Assembly: GCF_027257975.1 (NCBI RefSeq)
Contig: NZ_JANZKX010000007.1
Location: 324,692 to 388,691 of the forward strand
Source: Pelomonas sp. BJYL3
GTDB lineage: Bacteria > Pseudomonadota > Gammaproteobacteria > Burkholderiales > Burkholderiaceae_C
Length of the DNA: 64,000 nt
Direction: 5' to 3'
Of this stretch, positions 35,855 through 48,190 are shown in pieces; positions within the stretch are counted from its first letter, which is position 1; each line of letters starts with the position of its first letter. The notes below the pieces were generated by a model, which was not told the DNA's origin, did no database searches, and was given only the letters and a program-made list of their open reading frames with translations. The position numbers and the translations under genes were made by a program.

Positions 35855-38002
35855 TCAGACTTCTTGAAAAGGCATGGGTAGGCGCATGCGCACCAGGGTG
35901 CCCTGGCCCGGCTGGCTCTGCAGTGTGAGCTCCCCGGACATGCGCTCCACCACGAGCTTGTGCACGCTGGTGAGGCCCAGGCCCACGCCCGTGCGTCCCA
36001 TCTGTGTGGTGTAGAAGGGCTCCAGCACGCGGGGCAGGTGCTCGCCCGCGATGCCCACGCCGTCGTCACGCCAGCAGATCTGCACGGTGGGCACAGCAGG
36101 CGGCTCCCCGCGGGCCTGCGCACCGGCCGTGGCCAGCGTTGTTTCCTCGAGACCTTCGACCGACAGGTCGATCCAGATCGTGCCCTGCCTGCCATCGCGA
36201 AAGCCGTGGATGAGGCTGTTCTCCAGCAGCTGCTGCAGCACCTGCTGGATGTCCTGCGGATAGCCGCGGTAGAGGCAGCGCCCCGGCAGGTCCAGGCGGA
36301 GCTCCACGCCGGCCTCCAGCAGGGCCTGGCGCCAGCTGGAGGCGCTCTGGCGGATCAGCGCGCAGAGGTCCATCTCGCTGCGTTCCTGCAGCTCGTCGCT
36401 GAGGCCTAGCGTCTTGAAGCGCTGCACCAGCTGCGCGACCCGGGCCAGCCCCCGGTCGATGAGGTCGCTGCCGCCGTCCAGCTGGACCAGCAGGTCGTCC
36501 AGCTCGCTGCGCCTGAGGGTCTGCCCGGCCAGGCGCAGGCGCAGCTGCCGGGCCCGCTCGCCGATCAGGGAGGCCCCCATGCGGGCGTTGTCCAGCGGCG
36601 TGTTCATCTCGTGCGCCATGCCCGCCACCATGCGCGAAAGGGCCAGCTGCTTCTCATGCTGCATCAGCGTGCGCATGGCCTGCTCCAGCTGGGCGCTGCG
36701 CTGGCGGACCTGCGCTTCCAGCTCGTCGTGGGCCTTCTGCAGGGCGACCTCCGTGGCCTGGCGGATGGCGATCTCGGCCTGCAGCCGCGCCAGCGTGTCG
36801 GAGAGTTCGGCATTGCGCTGGGCCAGCGAGTTCTCGAGGTCGGAGCCGCGCTGAGCCAGGGTCGCGCGTTCGTGCATCAGATGGGGCCGCTCCAGCACGG
36901 CATCCACCGTGTCGCTCAGCGTGTGAGCCAGCTTGCGGTAGGAGGCCTGTTGCAGCTCGTTGAGGCGCTCGCTGGCCCACAGCGCATCGCCCATGCGGCC
37001 GCAGCGGCGGCCCAGGCGCTTGACGGCGTAGAGGCAGGCATCGCGCACCGGCACGCGGTTCAGGCCCTGTCCCATGTAGTCGCGCGCGGTGTCCATCAGG
37101 GCCTGCCAGCCGGCCTCGTCCTGCTGGGCGCGGACCAGCACGGTGCAGTAGCGCTGCCATTCCTTCCAGCCCGGGCGCATGGGGTCGACCTCGGGGCGGC
37201 GCTGGACCTCCTCCATCAGTGCGCGGCTCAGCGCGGCATGCCCGCGCGTGGCCTCGACGATGGCCATGTTGGTGAGGCTCACCGAGGCCAGGGCGTCCAG
37301 GCCATGGGCCTCGGCCAGGGCCAGGGCCTCGCGGTGCAGGCGGATGGAGTCCTCGAGATGGCGCTCGAAGGTCTCGTCGTCAGGCGCGCGGATGCCCAGA
37401 CTGAAGGCCGCACCGGCGGCACCGGCACCGCCGAGGATGCGGTGCCTGAAGGCCGGCGGCAGGGGCGTGCCTTCCTCCAGCAGCTGGCGGCAGGAGGCAC
37501 CCAGCTCCTCGTACATCTCGGCATGGAAGAGCACGCTGTTGCGCTGCACCGTCATCAGCTGCGCCATGTCCTCCTCACCAGCCTGCAGATAGAGGCTGGC
37601 GGCCATGCCGGCGCTGTGCAGCGAGGCGGGGAACATCTGCAGCAGGCTTTCCAGGGTGTGCATCACCCGCCAGACGGCGGCCTCGGCCAGGGGGGCCTTG
37701 AGGGTCATGGCCAGCTGCTGGAGTTCGCGGGCACGGCGCAGCCGCTGCAGGGCGGAGGCGGGCTCGCGGCCGATGCCCTGGAGCAGGCCGTAGGCCTCGA
37801 GCTCCAGCGCCTGCACAGGGCTGGGCTGGTAGGTGCCGGCCAGGCGCAGGTCGTCTCGCAGCTGTTCGGCGGGCCATTCGATCTGGCTCTGCCGCAGACC
37901 ATGGAGCAGCCGGGCGAGCTCGGCGGCGCCCGGTGTGATGTGCCCGTCGGAGGTGGGCTCGTCCTGCGGATCGGACCTGGCGCCGCTGGTCATGTGGGGC
38001 AC
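35855..38002 (-). CDS. Soluble sensor histidine kinase with helical-repeat N-terminus
   Basis: 715 residues with no transmembrane segment. Residues of about 20-390 are alpha-helical and TPR-like (repeated ALxLAEAHGLDALAS-type pairs), resembling sensor regions that bind a protein or peptide partner. A coiled coil (about 395-450) leads to the H-box GMAHEMNTPL with H464, then an ATPase domain with QQLLENSLIHGF, DDGVGI and GVGLGL. The H-box variant MNTPLDN is of the HWE-unlike, GHKL type seen in stand-alone cytoplasmic kinases. No response regulator is adjacent. It lies upstream of the M4 protease on the same strand, 192 bp away. AAGAAGTCAGACTTCTT (35849-35865) spans its stop codon. Confidence 0.83.
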   Translation of the reverse strand: MPHMTSGARSDPQDEPTSDGHITPGAAELARLLHGLRQSQIEWPAEQLRDDLRLAGTYQPSPVQALELEAYGLLQGIGREPASALQRLRRARELQQLAMTLKAPLAEAAVWRVMHTLESLLQMFPASLHSAGMAASLYLQAGEEDMAQLMTVQRNSVLFHAEMYEELGASCRQLLEEGTPLPPAFRHRILGGAGAAGAAFSLGIRAPDDETFERHLEDSIRLHREALALAEAHGLDALASVSLTNMAIVEATRGHAALSRALMEEVQRRPEVDPMRPGWKEWQRYCTVLVRAQQDEAGWQALMDTARDYMGQGLNRVPVRDACLYAVKRLGRRCGRMGDALWASERLNELQQASYRKLAHTLSDTVDAVLERPHLMHERATLAQRGSDLENSLAQRNAELSDTLARLQAEIAIRQATEVALQKAHDELEAQVRQRSAQLEQAMRTLMQHEKQLALSRMVAGMAHEMNTPLDNARMGASLIGERARQLRLRLAGQTLRRSELDDLLVQLDGGSDLIDRGLARVAQLVQRFKTLGLSDELQERSEMDLCALIRQSASSWRQALLEAGVELRLDLPGRCLYRGYPQDIQQVLQQLLENSLIHGFRDGRQGTIWIDLSVEGLEETTLATAGAQARGEPPAVPTVQICWRDDGVGIAGEHLPRVLEPFYTTQMGRTGVGLGLTSVHKLVVERMSGELTLQSQPGQGTLVRMRLPMPFQEV

Positions 38003-38095
38003 GTGCTGATACTCCTGGCAGTGCGGGTGGTGGCGCTTCGCTGGTATCAGCTTAGCGTCTCGCGCGATGCCGTCCAGCCCCGTGGCCGAGGGTGA

Positions 38096-40054
38096 TCAGC
38101 CTTGTCGGGATTGCCGGTGCAGGAAGCGCAGGGGATCCAGGGCGTCGACGAGGCTGGCCTCCAGCGGCGCCGGCGCGCCGGTGACCCGGCTGGCCAGCAG
38201 CTCGCCGCAGAGCAGGGCCCAGCTGAGCCCGCGCGAGGCCATGGCCGTGCACAGGGCCAGGCCCGGCAGGCGGGGGATCATGCGGACCTGGTCGATGCGG
38301 CCCTGCGCAGGGGATGCCGCCAGGCCGCCCACCAGGGGCAGGCGGTCCGGCGCGATCAGGCGCCAGCCCACGCGGCCCTGCGCGAGGGCCGGCCGGGGCA
38401 GGGCCAGCGGGCTCAGCTGCGCCAGCTGCGCGAGGTTGTCCTGGTGATCGCTGTCCCGGATTTCGGGGTCGGCGTCGCCGTCCTGGTGCGTGGCGCCGAA
38501 CACCAGGCCGCCGTCGGGCAGGCCCAGGGCGTAGCCGGCACCTGCCAGCGGCAGCCGGGGCGTGTGCAGGCCGCTCAGGGCCAGCTGCTCGGCGCTGAGC
38601 CGGCTGATCTGGCCGCGCTGCACGTTCAGCGGTGGCAGCTGGGCGGCCGGTCCACCGGCGTCGAGGGTGGCCAGCAGGGCCAGGCTGTCTGCGCCCGCGG
38701 CCAGCACCAGGGACTCGGCCTCGGCCAGCACGCGGCCGGCCTCGTCCAGGCACTGCCAGCCTGCGGCGCTGCGGCGCAGCCGGCTCACGCGGCAGTCGGT
38801 CCGCAGCTGGATGGGGCGGGCCGCCGTCTCGATCAGGGCCTTCACCATGCCCGGCGGGGGCAGGGCGCCGCCACCGGGGTAGAACCAGACGGCCGTCACC
38901 GCGGGAGACAGCGGCCAGCCGGCCCGCTCGCAGGCCTGCTCCCGCGAGAGCGCCTGCACATAGTCGGGCGGCAGGCCCAGGCGCTCGATCTGGGCCTGCA
39001 AGGTGGCGAGATCGCGTTGCATCTCCAGGCGCAGCAGGCCCGTCTGCAGCCAGGGCAGCTGGCCGCCGGCACGCAGTGCGCGGGCATGGCGCTCGGTGTG
39101 CAGCGCAGCGGCGCGGTTGAAGCGGGCGTGCAGGCCGTCGTCCGGGTTGAGGGTGCCATGGAAGAGCCCGCCGGGATTGCCGGAGCCCGACAGCGCCGGC
39201 GCCTCGCGCGACTCCAGCAGGCTCACGTCCAGCCCCTGGGCCGCCAGCGCATGGGCACAGGCGGCGCCCGCGATGCCGGCGCCCAGCACGAGGGCCGTGC
39301 GCGCACCCGGCGCCAGGGCCAGGCGGCCGGCTGGCCTTTGTGCGGCATGGCGGGGCCGGTAGCGGGCCACGCTCATCTGCCCCTTGCTGGCAAAGCCCTC
39401 GGCCTTGCGGACCTCGAAGCCGGCGCTGGCGAGGCCCTCCCGGACCGTCCGGGCCACGCTCCAGGTGGCGGCCGTGGCCTCCGGGGCGGCCAGTCGGCCC
39501 AGGCTGCGCAGCAGGTAGGGGTCCCAGATGTCCGGGTTGAGGGCGGGCGAGAAGCCGTCCAGGTAGAAGGCGTCAACCTCCGCGACGATCTCGGCCAGCC
39601 AGTCGCGCGCCTCGCCCAGGCACAGCATGAGGCGCACGCGGCCCTGCTCGAAATCGAGCACATGCAGGTTGTGCGTGAGAGGCGGCCACTGGGCCAGCAG
39701 CTGCGCCGCGAGCACGGGCTCGGGCGAGTGGGCATGGGCGCGCTGCAGGTCCGCGTGGCGCAGCGGGTGTTTCTCGACGCTGATGAAGACCAGGCGCTCG
39801 GCGCGCTGCGGGTCCGCACGCCAGGCGGCCCAGGTGGCCAGGAAGTTGTTGCCCAGGCCGAAGCCGGCTTCCAGGATCACGAAACGGGCGCGGCCCTGCC
39901 AGCGCTGCGGCAGCTCGTTGCCGCTGAGGAAGACGTGCTGCGCCTGTGCGAAGGCGCCGGCGCGGGCATGGTAGACATCGCCGAAGCCGGGCGCGCTGGG
40001 CGCCGCGGCATCGGAGAAATCGACCTCGGCGGGACGGATGGGCTGGGTCTTCAT
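38096..40054 (-). CDS. mnmC: tRNA 5-methylaminomethyl-2-thiouridine synthesis bifunctional protein MnmC
   Basis: 652 residues completing the wobble-uridine modification mnm5s2U34. The N-terminal SAM methyltransferase domain (1-235) shows EAGFGLGNNFLATW and FYLDGFSPALNPD. The C-terminal FAD domain (250-650) begins with the dinucleotide motif VLGAGIAGAACAHAL and includes LLESREAPALSGSGNPGG. Both domains look intact. It lies 48 bp after the MBL hydrolase gene on the same strand. Confidence 0.95.
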   Translation of the reverse strand: MKTQPIRPAEVDFSDAAAPSAPGFGDVYHARAGAFAQAQHVFLSGNELPQRWQGRARFVILEAGFGLGNNFLATWAAWRADPQRAERLVFISVEKHPLRHADLQRAHAHSPEPVLAAQLLAQWPPLTHNLHVLDFEQGRVRLMLCLGEARDWLAEIVAEVDAFYLDGFSPALNPDIWDPYLLRSLGRLAAPEATAATWSVARTVREGLASAGFEVRKAEGFASKGQMSVARYRPRHAAQRPAGRLALAPGARTALVLGAGIAGAACAHALAAQGLDVSLLESREAPALSGSGNPGGLFHGTLNPDDGLHARFNRAAALHTERHARALRAGGQLPWLQTGLLRLEMQRDLATLQAQIERLGLPPDYVQALSREQACERAGWPLSPAVTAVWFYPGGGALPPPGMVKALIETAARPIQLRTDCRVSRLRRSAAGWQCLDEAGRVLAEAESLVLAAGADSLALLATLDAGGPAAQLPPLNVQRGQISRLSAEQLALSGLHTPRLPLAGAGYALGLPDGGLVFGATHQDGDADPEIRDSDHQDNLAQLAQLSPLALPRPALAQGRVGWRLIAPDRLPLVGGLAASPAQGRIDQVRMIPRLPGLALCTAMASRGLSWALLCGELLASRVTGAPAPLEASLVDALDPLRFLHRQSRQG

Positions 40055-40102
40055 GGGCGGCGCAGTATGCCGCAGCCCGGCCTTCGCCGCCCCTGCGCTG
40101 GC

Positions 40103-41464
40103 TCAGACTTCCACGGTTTCGCCATGCTGGGGCACGCGCACCTGCCAGCCCAGCTCGTCCTGGATGCGGCTGCGCAGCGCATCAGCCGCCTGCGGTTCGC
40201 CGTGCACCACGAAGGTCTGTGAAGGCGGCCGGCGGAACTGGCGCAGCCAGGCCATCAGCTCCTCGCTGTCGGCATGGCCGGAGAAGCCTTCCAGGTGGCT
40301 CAGCTCGGCGCTGACCGGCACGTACTCGCCGCGGATCTTGATCTCGCGCGCGCCGGCAATCATCTTGGCGCCGCGCGTGCCCCCCACCTGGAAGCCGGCG
40401 AAGCAGATGTGGTGGCGGGCCTGCGGCGCCATCACCTGCAGGTAGTTGAGCACCCGGCCACCGGTGGCCATGCCGCTGGCGGAGATCACCACACCGGGAC
40501 GGCGCGCCACGGCCTGCGCCACCTTCAGCGACTCCTGCGGCTTGCTGACCACGCGCACGCCCTCGCACAGGTGCGCGAGTTCGCCGGACGAGATCTTCAG
40601 CAGGCGCCCGTATTCCTGCGTGATCTCGGTGGCCTCGCGGGCCATGGGGCTGTCCAGGAAGATCGGCAGATCACCGGGGATCTCGCCGGCGGCCCGCAGG
40701 CGCTGCAGCACCAGCAGCAGGGCCTGGGCGCGGCCAACCGCAAAGCTGGGCAGCAGCACGCTGCCGCCACGCGCGATGGTGCTGCGCACGATGCGGCCCA
40801 GGCGCTCCTGTACGTCCTCGGCCGGGTGGCGGCGGTCGCCGTAGGTGGACTCGATCAGCAGCACGTCGGCCTCGTCCAGGGGCTGGGGCGGGGGCAGCAT
40901 GAGGTCCTTGGTGCGGCCCAGGTCACCCGAGTAGACCAGGCGCCGGCCCGCGCCCTGCACCGTGATGCAGGAGGCCCCCAGCAGGTGGCCGGCGGGCGTG
41001 AAGCGGATCTCGTTGGCCCCCAGCTTCAGCCGTCCGTCCCGCGGCAGGCCGACGAAATGCGAGAGGGCGCGCTGCGCGTCCTTGAGCGTGTACAGCGGCA
41101 GGGCCTTCGCATGGCGCGTGCTGCCCGTGCGGTTGGCGCGGCGGGCGTCTTCTTCCATCAGGTGGGCGCTGTCCGCGAGCAGCACCTCGCAGAGCTTGCG
41201 GGTGGCCGGCGTCGAGAAGATCTGGCCCCGGAAGCCCTGGCGCACCAGGGCCGGGATGTAGCCGCTGTGGTCCAGGTGGGCATGGGACAGCAGCACGGCG
41301 TCGATGCTGGCCGGCGCCACGCCCAGCGGGCCCCAGTTGCGCTCGCGCAGCGCCTTGTAGCCTTGGAAGAGACCGCAGTCCAGCAGCAGGCGGCGGTCAC
41401 CGGTGTCGATGAGGTGGCGCGAGCCGGTCACGGCGTCGGCGGCACCCAGGAAGGTCACTTTCAT
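40103..41464 (-). CDS. Beta-CASP metallo-beta-lactamase fold hydrolase (putative RNase)
   Basis: 453 residues. MBL motif HAHLDHSG near 55-62, a histidine metal ligand in DSAHLMEEDA, and DADVLLIESTYGDR; the beta-CASP insert (SFAVGRAQALLL) and the C-terminal motif FSGHADSEELMAWL mark it as a KH-less archaeal CPSF/YSH1-type protein, the group with RNA-specificity domain. These are probable exo/endoribonucleases, but the bacterial substrate is not known. Start at 41464 follows GGAGAG; the ATG 12 bp upstream is less supported. Confidence 0.87.
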   Translation of the reverse strand: MKVTFLGAADAVTGSRHLIDTGDRRLLLDCGLFQGYKALRERNWGPLGVAPASIDAVLLSHAHLDHSGYIPALVRQGFRGQIFSTPATRKLCEVLLADSAHLMEEDARRANRTGSTRHAKALPLYTLKDAQRALSHFVGLPRDGRLKLGANEIRFTPAGHLLGASCITVQGAGRRLVYSGDLGRTKDLMLPPPQPLDEADVLLIESTYGDRRHPAEDVQERLGRIVRSTIARGGSVLLPSFAVGRAQALLLVLQRLRAAGEIPGDLPIFLDSPMAREATEITQEYGRLLKISSGELAHLCEGVRVVSKPQESLKVAQAVARRPGVVISASGMATGGRVLNYLQVMAPQARHHICFAGFQVGGTRGAKMIAGAREIKIRGEYVPVSAELSHLEGFSGHADSEELMAWLRQFRRPPSQTFVVHGEPQAADALRSRIQDELGWQVRVPQHGETVEV

Positions 41465-41575
41465 GCGTCTCTCCACAGGCAGCTGGTGGCCGGGCCATTG
41501 TGGACCAGCCGCGCGGCCGGCCGGCGGCGCGCGGCTTGAGATGGGTCAAGTGGCGTCCAGTTGCACTGCAGATGC

Positions 41576-41600
41576 AAAAAAGCCCGGCGGTGCCGGGCTT
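41576..41600 (-). terminator. Intrinsic terminator after rhlE
   Basis: Stem AAGCCCGG / CCGGGCTT with a 5-nt loop. The minus strand then reads TTTTTT, 20 bp past the rhlE stop. Confidence 0.9.
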
Positions 41601-41621
41601 TGTCGGGGGAGGCTGGGGCGA

Positions 41622-43118
<1,497 letters not shown>

Positions 43119-43215
43119 CGACTGCGGGATTCGCACGCCAGCCGCTCTATGCCTGGCCGCGCCGCATTGTGTGCGACGCCAGTCTTCGGGCCGGGCGGGG
43201 CGGGTGCTTGAGCTC

Positions 43216-43257
43216 AAAAAAAAATGACGCCACGGCAAGACTGTGAGCCGTAGCGTC
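43216..43257 (-). terminator. Intrinsic terminator inside the rhlE leader (attenuator candidate)
   Basis: The minus strand shows an 11-bp stem GACGCTACGGC / GCCGTGGCGTC (one G-U pair) with a 10-nt loop, one A, then nine T. It sits about 100 bp before the rhlE ATG and directly downstream of a TATAAT box. No gene upstream on this strand needs it. The 43119-43605 gap otherwise holds only rhlE and ettA promoter sequence, including a -10-like GACAAT at 43394-43399 on the plus strand. Confidence 0.75.
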
Positions 43258-43264
43258 GGGGGCC

Positions 43265-43270
43265 ATTATA
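43265..43270 (-). promoter_or_regulatory. Consensus -10 box reading towards rhlE
   Basis: The minus strand reads TATAAT with predicted start near 43258. No good -35 hexamer is seen 16-18 bp upstream, so it may need an activator or be weak. The RNA would enter the terminator hairpin almost at its first base. Confidence 0.5.
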
Positions 43271-43605
43271 GGTCGGGCGCCGGTCGGCTGGGGGGGATAT
43301 CGTGTGCCCGGGCGCTTGACGGATCGGACCGGCCCTGCGGCGGCATGCCCGCGCCCTTTGCACCGGGCTGGATGGAGCGGGTCCGGAAGCTGCGACAATA
43401 GCGGTTTGGCCTGGGTGAGCCGCGGGCCGGGCGATGCGTGCCACGAGGGCGCTCGGTCCCGGGCCACCGCTGTTTGCCGCGGTTCTTCCGCGTGAGGCCA
43501 CCGCGCTGGTTCGCCAGCCCCTGCCGCTGCGGCCGCCTGCCTCCGGGCAAGGCCGCTGCGGCCCGAATTCCGCATCTTCCACCTGCACTCAACCCTGAGT
43601 AAGCC

Positions 43606-45270
<1,665 letters not shown>

Positions 45271-45311
45271 GATCGGTCCCGGCCGGGTGTGCCCCGGCCC
45301 GCCGTGCGCAG

Positions 45312-45338
45312 AAGAGGTCCCGTCGCGGACCTCTTTTC
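45312..45338 (+). terminator. Intrinsic terminator after ettA
   Basis: 9-bp perfect stem AAGAGGTCC / GGACCTCTT, 6-nt loop, then TT, 41 bp beyond the ettA stop. Confidence 0.8.
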
Positions 45339-45463
45339 GTTTCCGCGTCCGGGCCGAGCGACACCCGGCGCCTGCTTTCTTTACGCTTCTTCACGCCCTC
45401 GGCATGGGGGCCTTACCGGCCCTGCAGACACTGGAGTCACCAACCCAAGCACGGAGTGTCTGT

Positions 45464-45955
45464 ATGCGAAGCCTCAAGATGAAGCACCTGATTCCCGCCG
45501 CCGCCATGGCCCTGGCCCTGGTCACCGGTGCCGCCCAGGCCCAGCGCCATCCGGGCATGGGCGGCCCAGGCATGGGCGCCATGGCAGGCGGCCTGATGGG
45601 CGGCCATGTCGAACACATGCTGGACCTGGTGGACGCCACCGACGCCCAGCGCGCCCAGATCAAGTCCATCATGGACGCCGCCCGTGGCGAGCTCAAGACC
45701 CAGCACGAGACCCTGCGCAGCCTGCACGAGCAAGGCCTGACCCTGTTCAGCGCGACCAATGTGGACGCCGCGGCCATCGAGGCCCTGCGCCAGAAGGGCA
45801 GCGCGGTGCATGAGCAGGTCTCCAGGCGCATGAGCCAGGCCATGATCGACGTCGCCCGCGTGCTGACGCCCGAGCAGCGCGCCAAGCTGGCAGCCAAGCT
45901 CAAGCAGCGCCAGGCCCGCATGGCCGAGCACCTGAAGTCGCGCAGCGGCCAGTGA
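45464..45955 (+). CDS. Periplasmic Spy/CpxP-like protein
   Basis: 163 residues with a signal peptide ending GAAQAQ. The Gly/Met/His-rich start of the mature chain (HPGMGGPGMGAMAGG) is followed by an all-helical domain with two LTxxQ-like motifs: DATDAQRAQI and VLTPEQRAKL. This is the Spy/CpxP chaperone family layout; the Met/His-rich part may bind metal. Start at 45464 follows GGAG by 8 nt. It lies directly upstream of a response regulator and kinase pair, which resembles cpxP-cpxRA. Confidence 0.8.
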   Translation: MRSLKMKHLIPAAAMALALVTGAAQAQRHPGMGGPGMGAMAGGLMGGHVEHMLDLVDATDAQRAQIKSIMDAARGELKTQHETLRSLHEQGLTLFSATNVDAAAIEALRQKGSAVHEQVSRRMSQAMIDVARVLTPEQRAKLAAKLKQRQARMAEHLKSRSGQ

Positions 45956-46061
45956 TCCCCTTGTGCCGAGGACTGCGCTTATGCTTCAGGCTTACACCCC
46001 CTCCATGACCCAGGGCGACCGGACCTCGGCCCGCGCCCGCTGCGCCAGCCATCTGCCTTCC

Positions 46062-46775
46062 ATGAATTCCAGACTGCTGCTGATCGACGACGATGCCCGC
46101 CTCACCGACATGGTGGGCGACTACCTCCAGGCGGCCGGTTTCGAGATCGACGTGGCCCCGAGCCTGGGGTCGGCGCGGCAGAAGCTGGAGCAGGGCGTCT
46201 ACGACCTCGCCGTGCTGGACATCATGCTGCCCGACGGCGACGGCCTGGACTTCTGCCGCGAGCTGCGTCGCGATGCCCGCATGAAGCGCCTGCCGGTGCT
46301 GATGCTCTCGGCGCGTGGCGAGCCCATGGATCGCATCCTGGGCCTGGAGCTGGGCGCGGACGACTACCTGCCCAAGCCCTTCGAGCCCCGCGAGCTGCAG
46401 GCGCGGGTCAAGGCCCTGCTGCGCCGTGCCGAGCCCGACATGCAGGGCGTGGAGGTGCTGCGCTTCGGCCGCCTGGAGATCGACCTCGCGGCCCGCATGG
46501 CCCGCCTGGACGGCAAGCCCTGCGACCTCACCAGCCACCAGTTCGACCTGCTGGTCGTGCTGGCGCAGAGCCCCGGCCGGGTGCTTTCGCGGGACCAGAT
46601 CATGGACTCGCTGAAGGGCCATCCGCTGGAGGCTTTTGACCGTTCCATCGACGTGCACATCTCGCGCATCCGCGCCGTCATCGAGGACGATCCCAAGACG
46701 CCGCGCCGCGTGCTGACGGTGCGCGGGGCCGGCTATGTGTTCGCGCGCAAGCAGGACGCCGAAGGCCACGCGTGA
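46062..46775 (+). CDS. OmpR/PhoB family response regulator (CpxR-like)
   Basis: 237 residues. Receiver domain with acidic residues in LLIDDDARL, phospho-acceptor aspartate in AVLDIMLPDGDG and Lys in YLPKPFEPREL. C-terminal winged helix with CDLTSHQFDLLVVLAQSPGRVLSRDQIMD and the recognition region DRSIDVHISRIRAVIEDDP. It overlaps the kinase gene by 4 bp (ATGA). Given the neighbour, it probably responds to envelope stress or metal and controls the Spy-like gene (inference). Confidence 0.93.
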   Translation: MNSRLLLIDDDARLTDMVGDYLQAAGFEIDVAPSLGSARQKLEQGVYDLAVLDIMLPDGDGLDFCRELRRDARMKRLPVLMLSARGEPMDRILGLELGADDYLPKPFEPRELQARVKALLRRAEPDMQGVEVLRFGRLEIDLAARMARLDGKPCDLTSHQFDLLVVLAQSPGRVLSRDQIMDSLKGHPLEAFDRSIDVHISRIRAVIEDDPKTPRRVLTVRGAGYVFARKQDAEGHA

Positions 46776-48190
46776 AGTCGCTCTACTGGCGCATCTATCT
46801 CACCGTCATCGTGGTGCTGGCGGCCTTCGCCCTGGGGGCGGGCTGGCTGTTCCAGCGCCAGATCGAACAGGAGCGCGGCAATGCCGAGGTGGCCGCCGGC
46901 GAACGCTGGCAGGCCATGGCCGTGCTGCTGCAGCGCGCCCTGCCGCCCGCGGACGCGCCGCGCGAGCTCCAGGCCCGCGCGATCGAGGAGTGGGGCCAGC
47001 GCCTGCGCATGGCCCTGGCCCTGCAGGATGCCCAGGGCCAGCGCATCGGCGCCTCCGAGCTCTTCGAGCGCCGCGAGGAGGTGCCGGGCCAGCGCCAGGT
47101 CGAGATCACGCTGGACGACGGCCGGCACATCGCCTTCATCCGGATGCAACGGCCTCCGGGCCTGCGCCCCGAGGGGCGGGCGGAAGGCCGTGCGGACGCA
47201 CGGCAGGACGCGCGCCGCGCCGCCGGCGACGGCCCGGACCGCGCCCCGTCGGCCGCCCTGCTGCGCCGCGAGGAGGCGCCCTGGGGCGGGCCGGTCCTGC
47301 TGGGCCCCCGCCTGCTGCATGGCCAGGGCCTGCTCATCGTGCTGGTGCTGCTGTTCGTGGGCATCGCGGCCGGCGCCTTCCCCGTCGTGAGGCGGCTGAC
47401 GCGTCGCCTCGAGGCCCTCAAGACCGGCGTGCAGACCTTTGGCGACGGGCAGCTGAGCCATCGCGTCGATGACAGCGGCACCGACGAAGTCGCTGCCGTG
47501 GCCCGCAGCTTCAACGAGGCGGCGGGGCGCGTCGAGACCCTGCTGCGCTCGCACCAGAGCCTGCTGGCCAACGCCAGCCATGAGCTGCGTTCGCCGCTGG
47601 CGCGCCTCAAGATGGCCTTTGCCATGTTCGAGGACGCCGGCGAGGCGCAGCGCCGCAAGCTCAAGCTGGAGATCCAGACCAATATCGCCGAGCTGGACGC
47701 CCTGGTCGAGGAGGTCCTGCTCGCCAGCCGCCTGGACAGCGGCAGCCAGCAGATCCACCAGGACGCAGTCGACGTGCTGGCCGTGGCGGCCGAGGAGTGC
47801 GCGCGCAGCGGCGCCGAGCTGCTGAGCGACGAGCGGGACTCGCGCCTGCAGCTGCTGGGCGAGGAGCGTCTGATCCGCCGCGCCCTGCGCAACCTCCTGG
47901 AGAACGCCCGCCGCTACGGTGGCGGCAGCGTGGAGCTGGCCATGAAGCACCGCGGCACCTTGCTGGAACTGCAGGTGGCCGATCGCGGCCCTGGTGTGCC
48001 CGAGGACCTGCGCGAGCGCATCTTCGAGCCCTTCTACCGCCTGCCCGGCCACGCCGAGCAGACTGGCGGTGTGGGCCTGGGCCTCAGTCTGGTCAAGCAG
48101 ATCGCCCAGCGCCACGGCGGCTCGGTACGCTGCGAGGCCCGCGATGGCGGTGGCAGCATCTTCGTGCTGAGCCTGCCCCTCAAGACCTGA
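46772..48190 (+). CDS. Sensor histidine kinase (CpxA-like)
   Basis: 472 residues. TM1 (about 5-28), periplasmic sensor of about 150 residues rich in Arg and Glu, TM2 (about 188-210), HAMP, HisKA with ASHELRSPLARLK, then an ATPase domain: NLLENARRYG, DRGPGVP and VGLGLSLVKQIA. It is the expected partner of the regulator that overlaps its start. The final codons and stop lie inside a copy of the CAAGACCTGACCCC motif. Confidence 0.92.
   Translation: MKSLYWRIYLTVIVVLAAFALGAGWLFQRQIEQERGNAEVAAGERWQAMAVLLQRALPPADAPRELQARAIEEWGQRLRMALALQDAQGQRIGASELFERREEVPGQRQVEITLDDGRHIAFIRMQRPPGLRPEGRAEGRADARQDARRAAGDGPDRAPSAALLRREEAPWGGPVLLGPRLLHGQGLLIVLVLLFVGIAAGAFPVVRRLTRRLEALKTGVQTFGDGQLSHRVDDSGTDEVAAVARSFNEAAGRVETLLRSHQSLLANASHELRSPLARLKMAFAMFEDAGEAQRRKLKLEIQTNIAELDALVEEVLLASRLDSGSQQIHQDAVDVLAVAAEECARSGAELLSDERDSRLQLLGEERLIRRALRNLLENARRYGGGSVELAMKHRGTLLELQVADRGPGVPEDLRERIFEPFYRLPGHAEQTGGVGLGLSLVKQIAQRHGGSVRCEARDGGGSIFVLSLPLKT

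Noticed and set aside
43214..43588. A minus-strand frame of 124 codons in the rhlE-ettA gap
   Set aside because: It runs through the terminator and its T-run, is Pro/Arg/Ala-rich without motif, and has no ribosome binding site.
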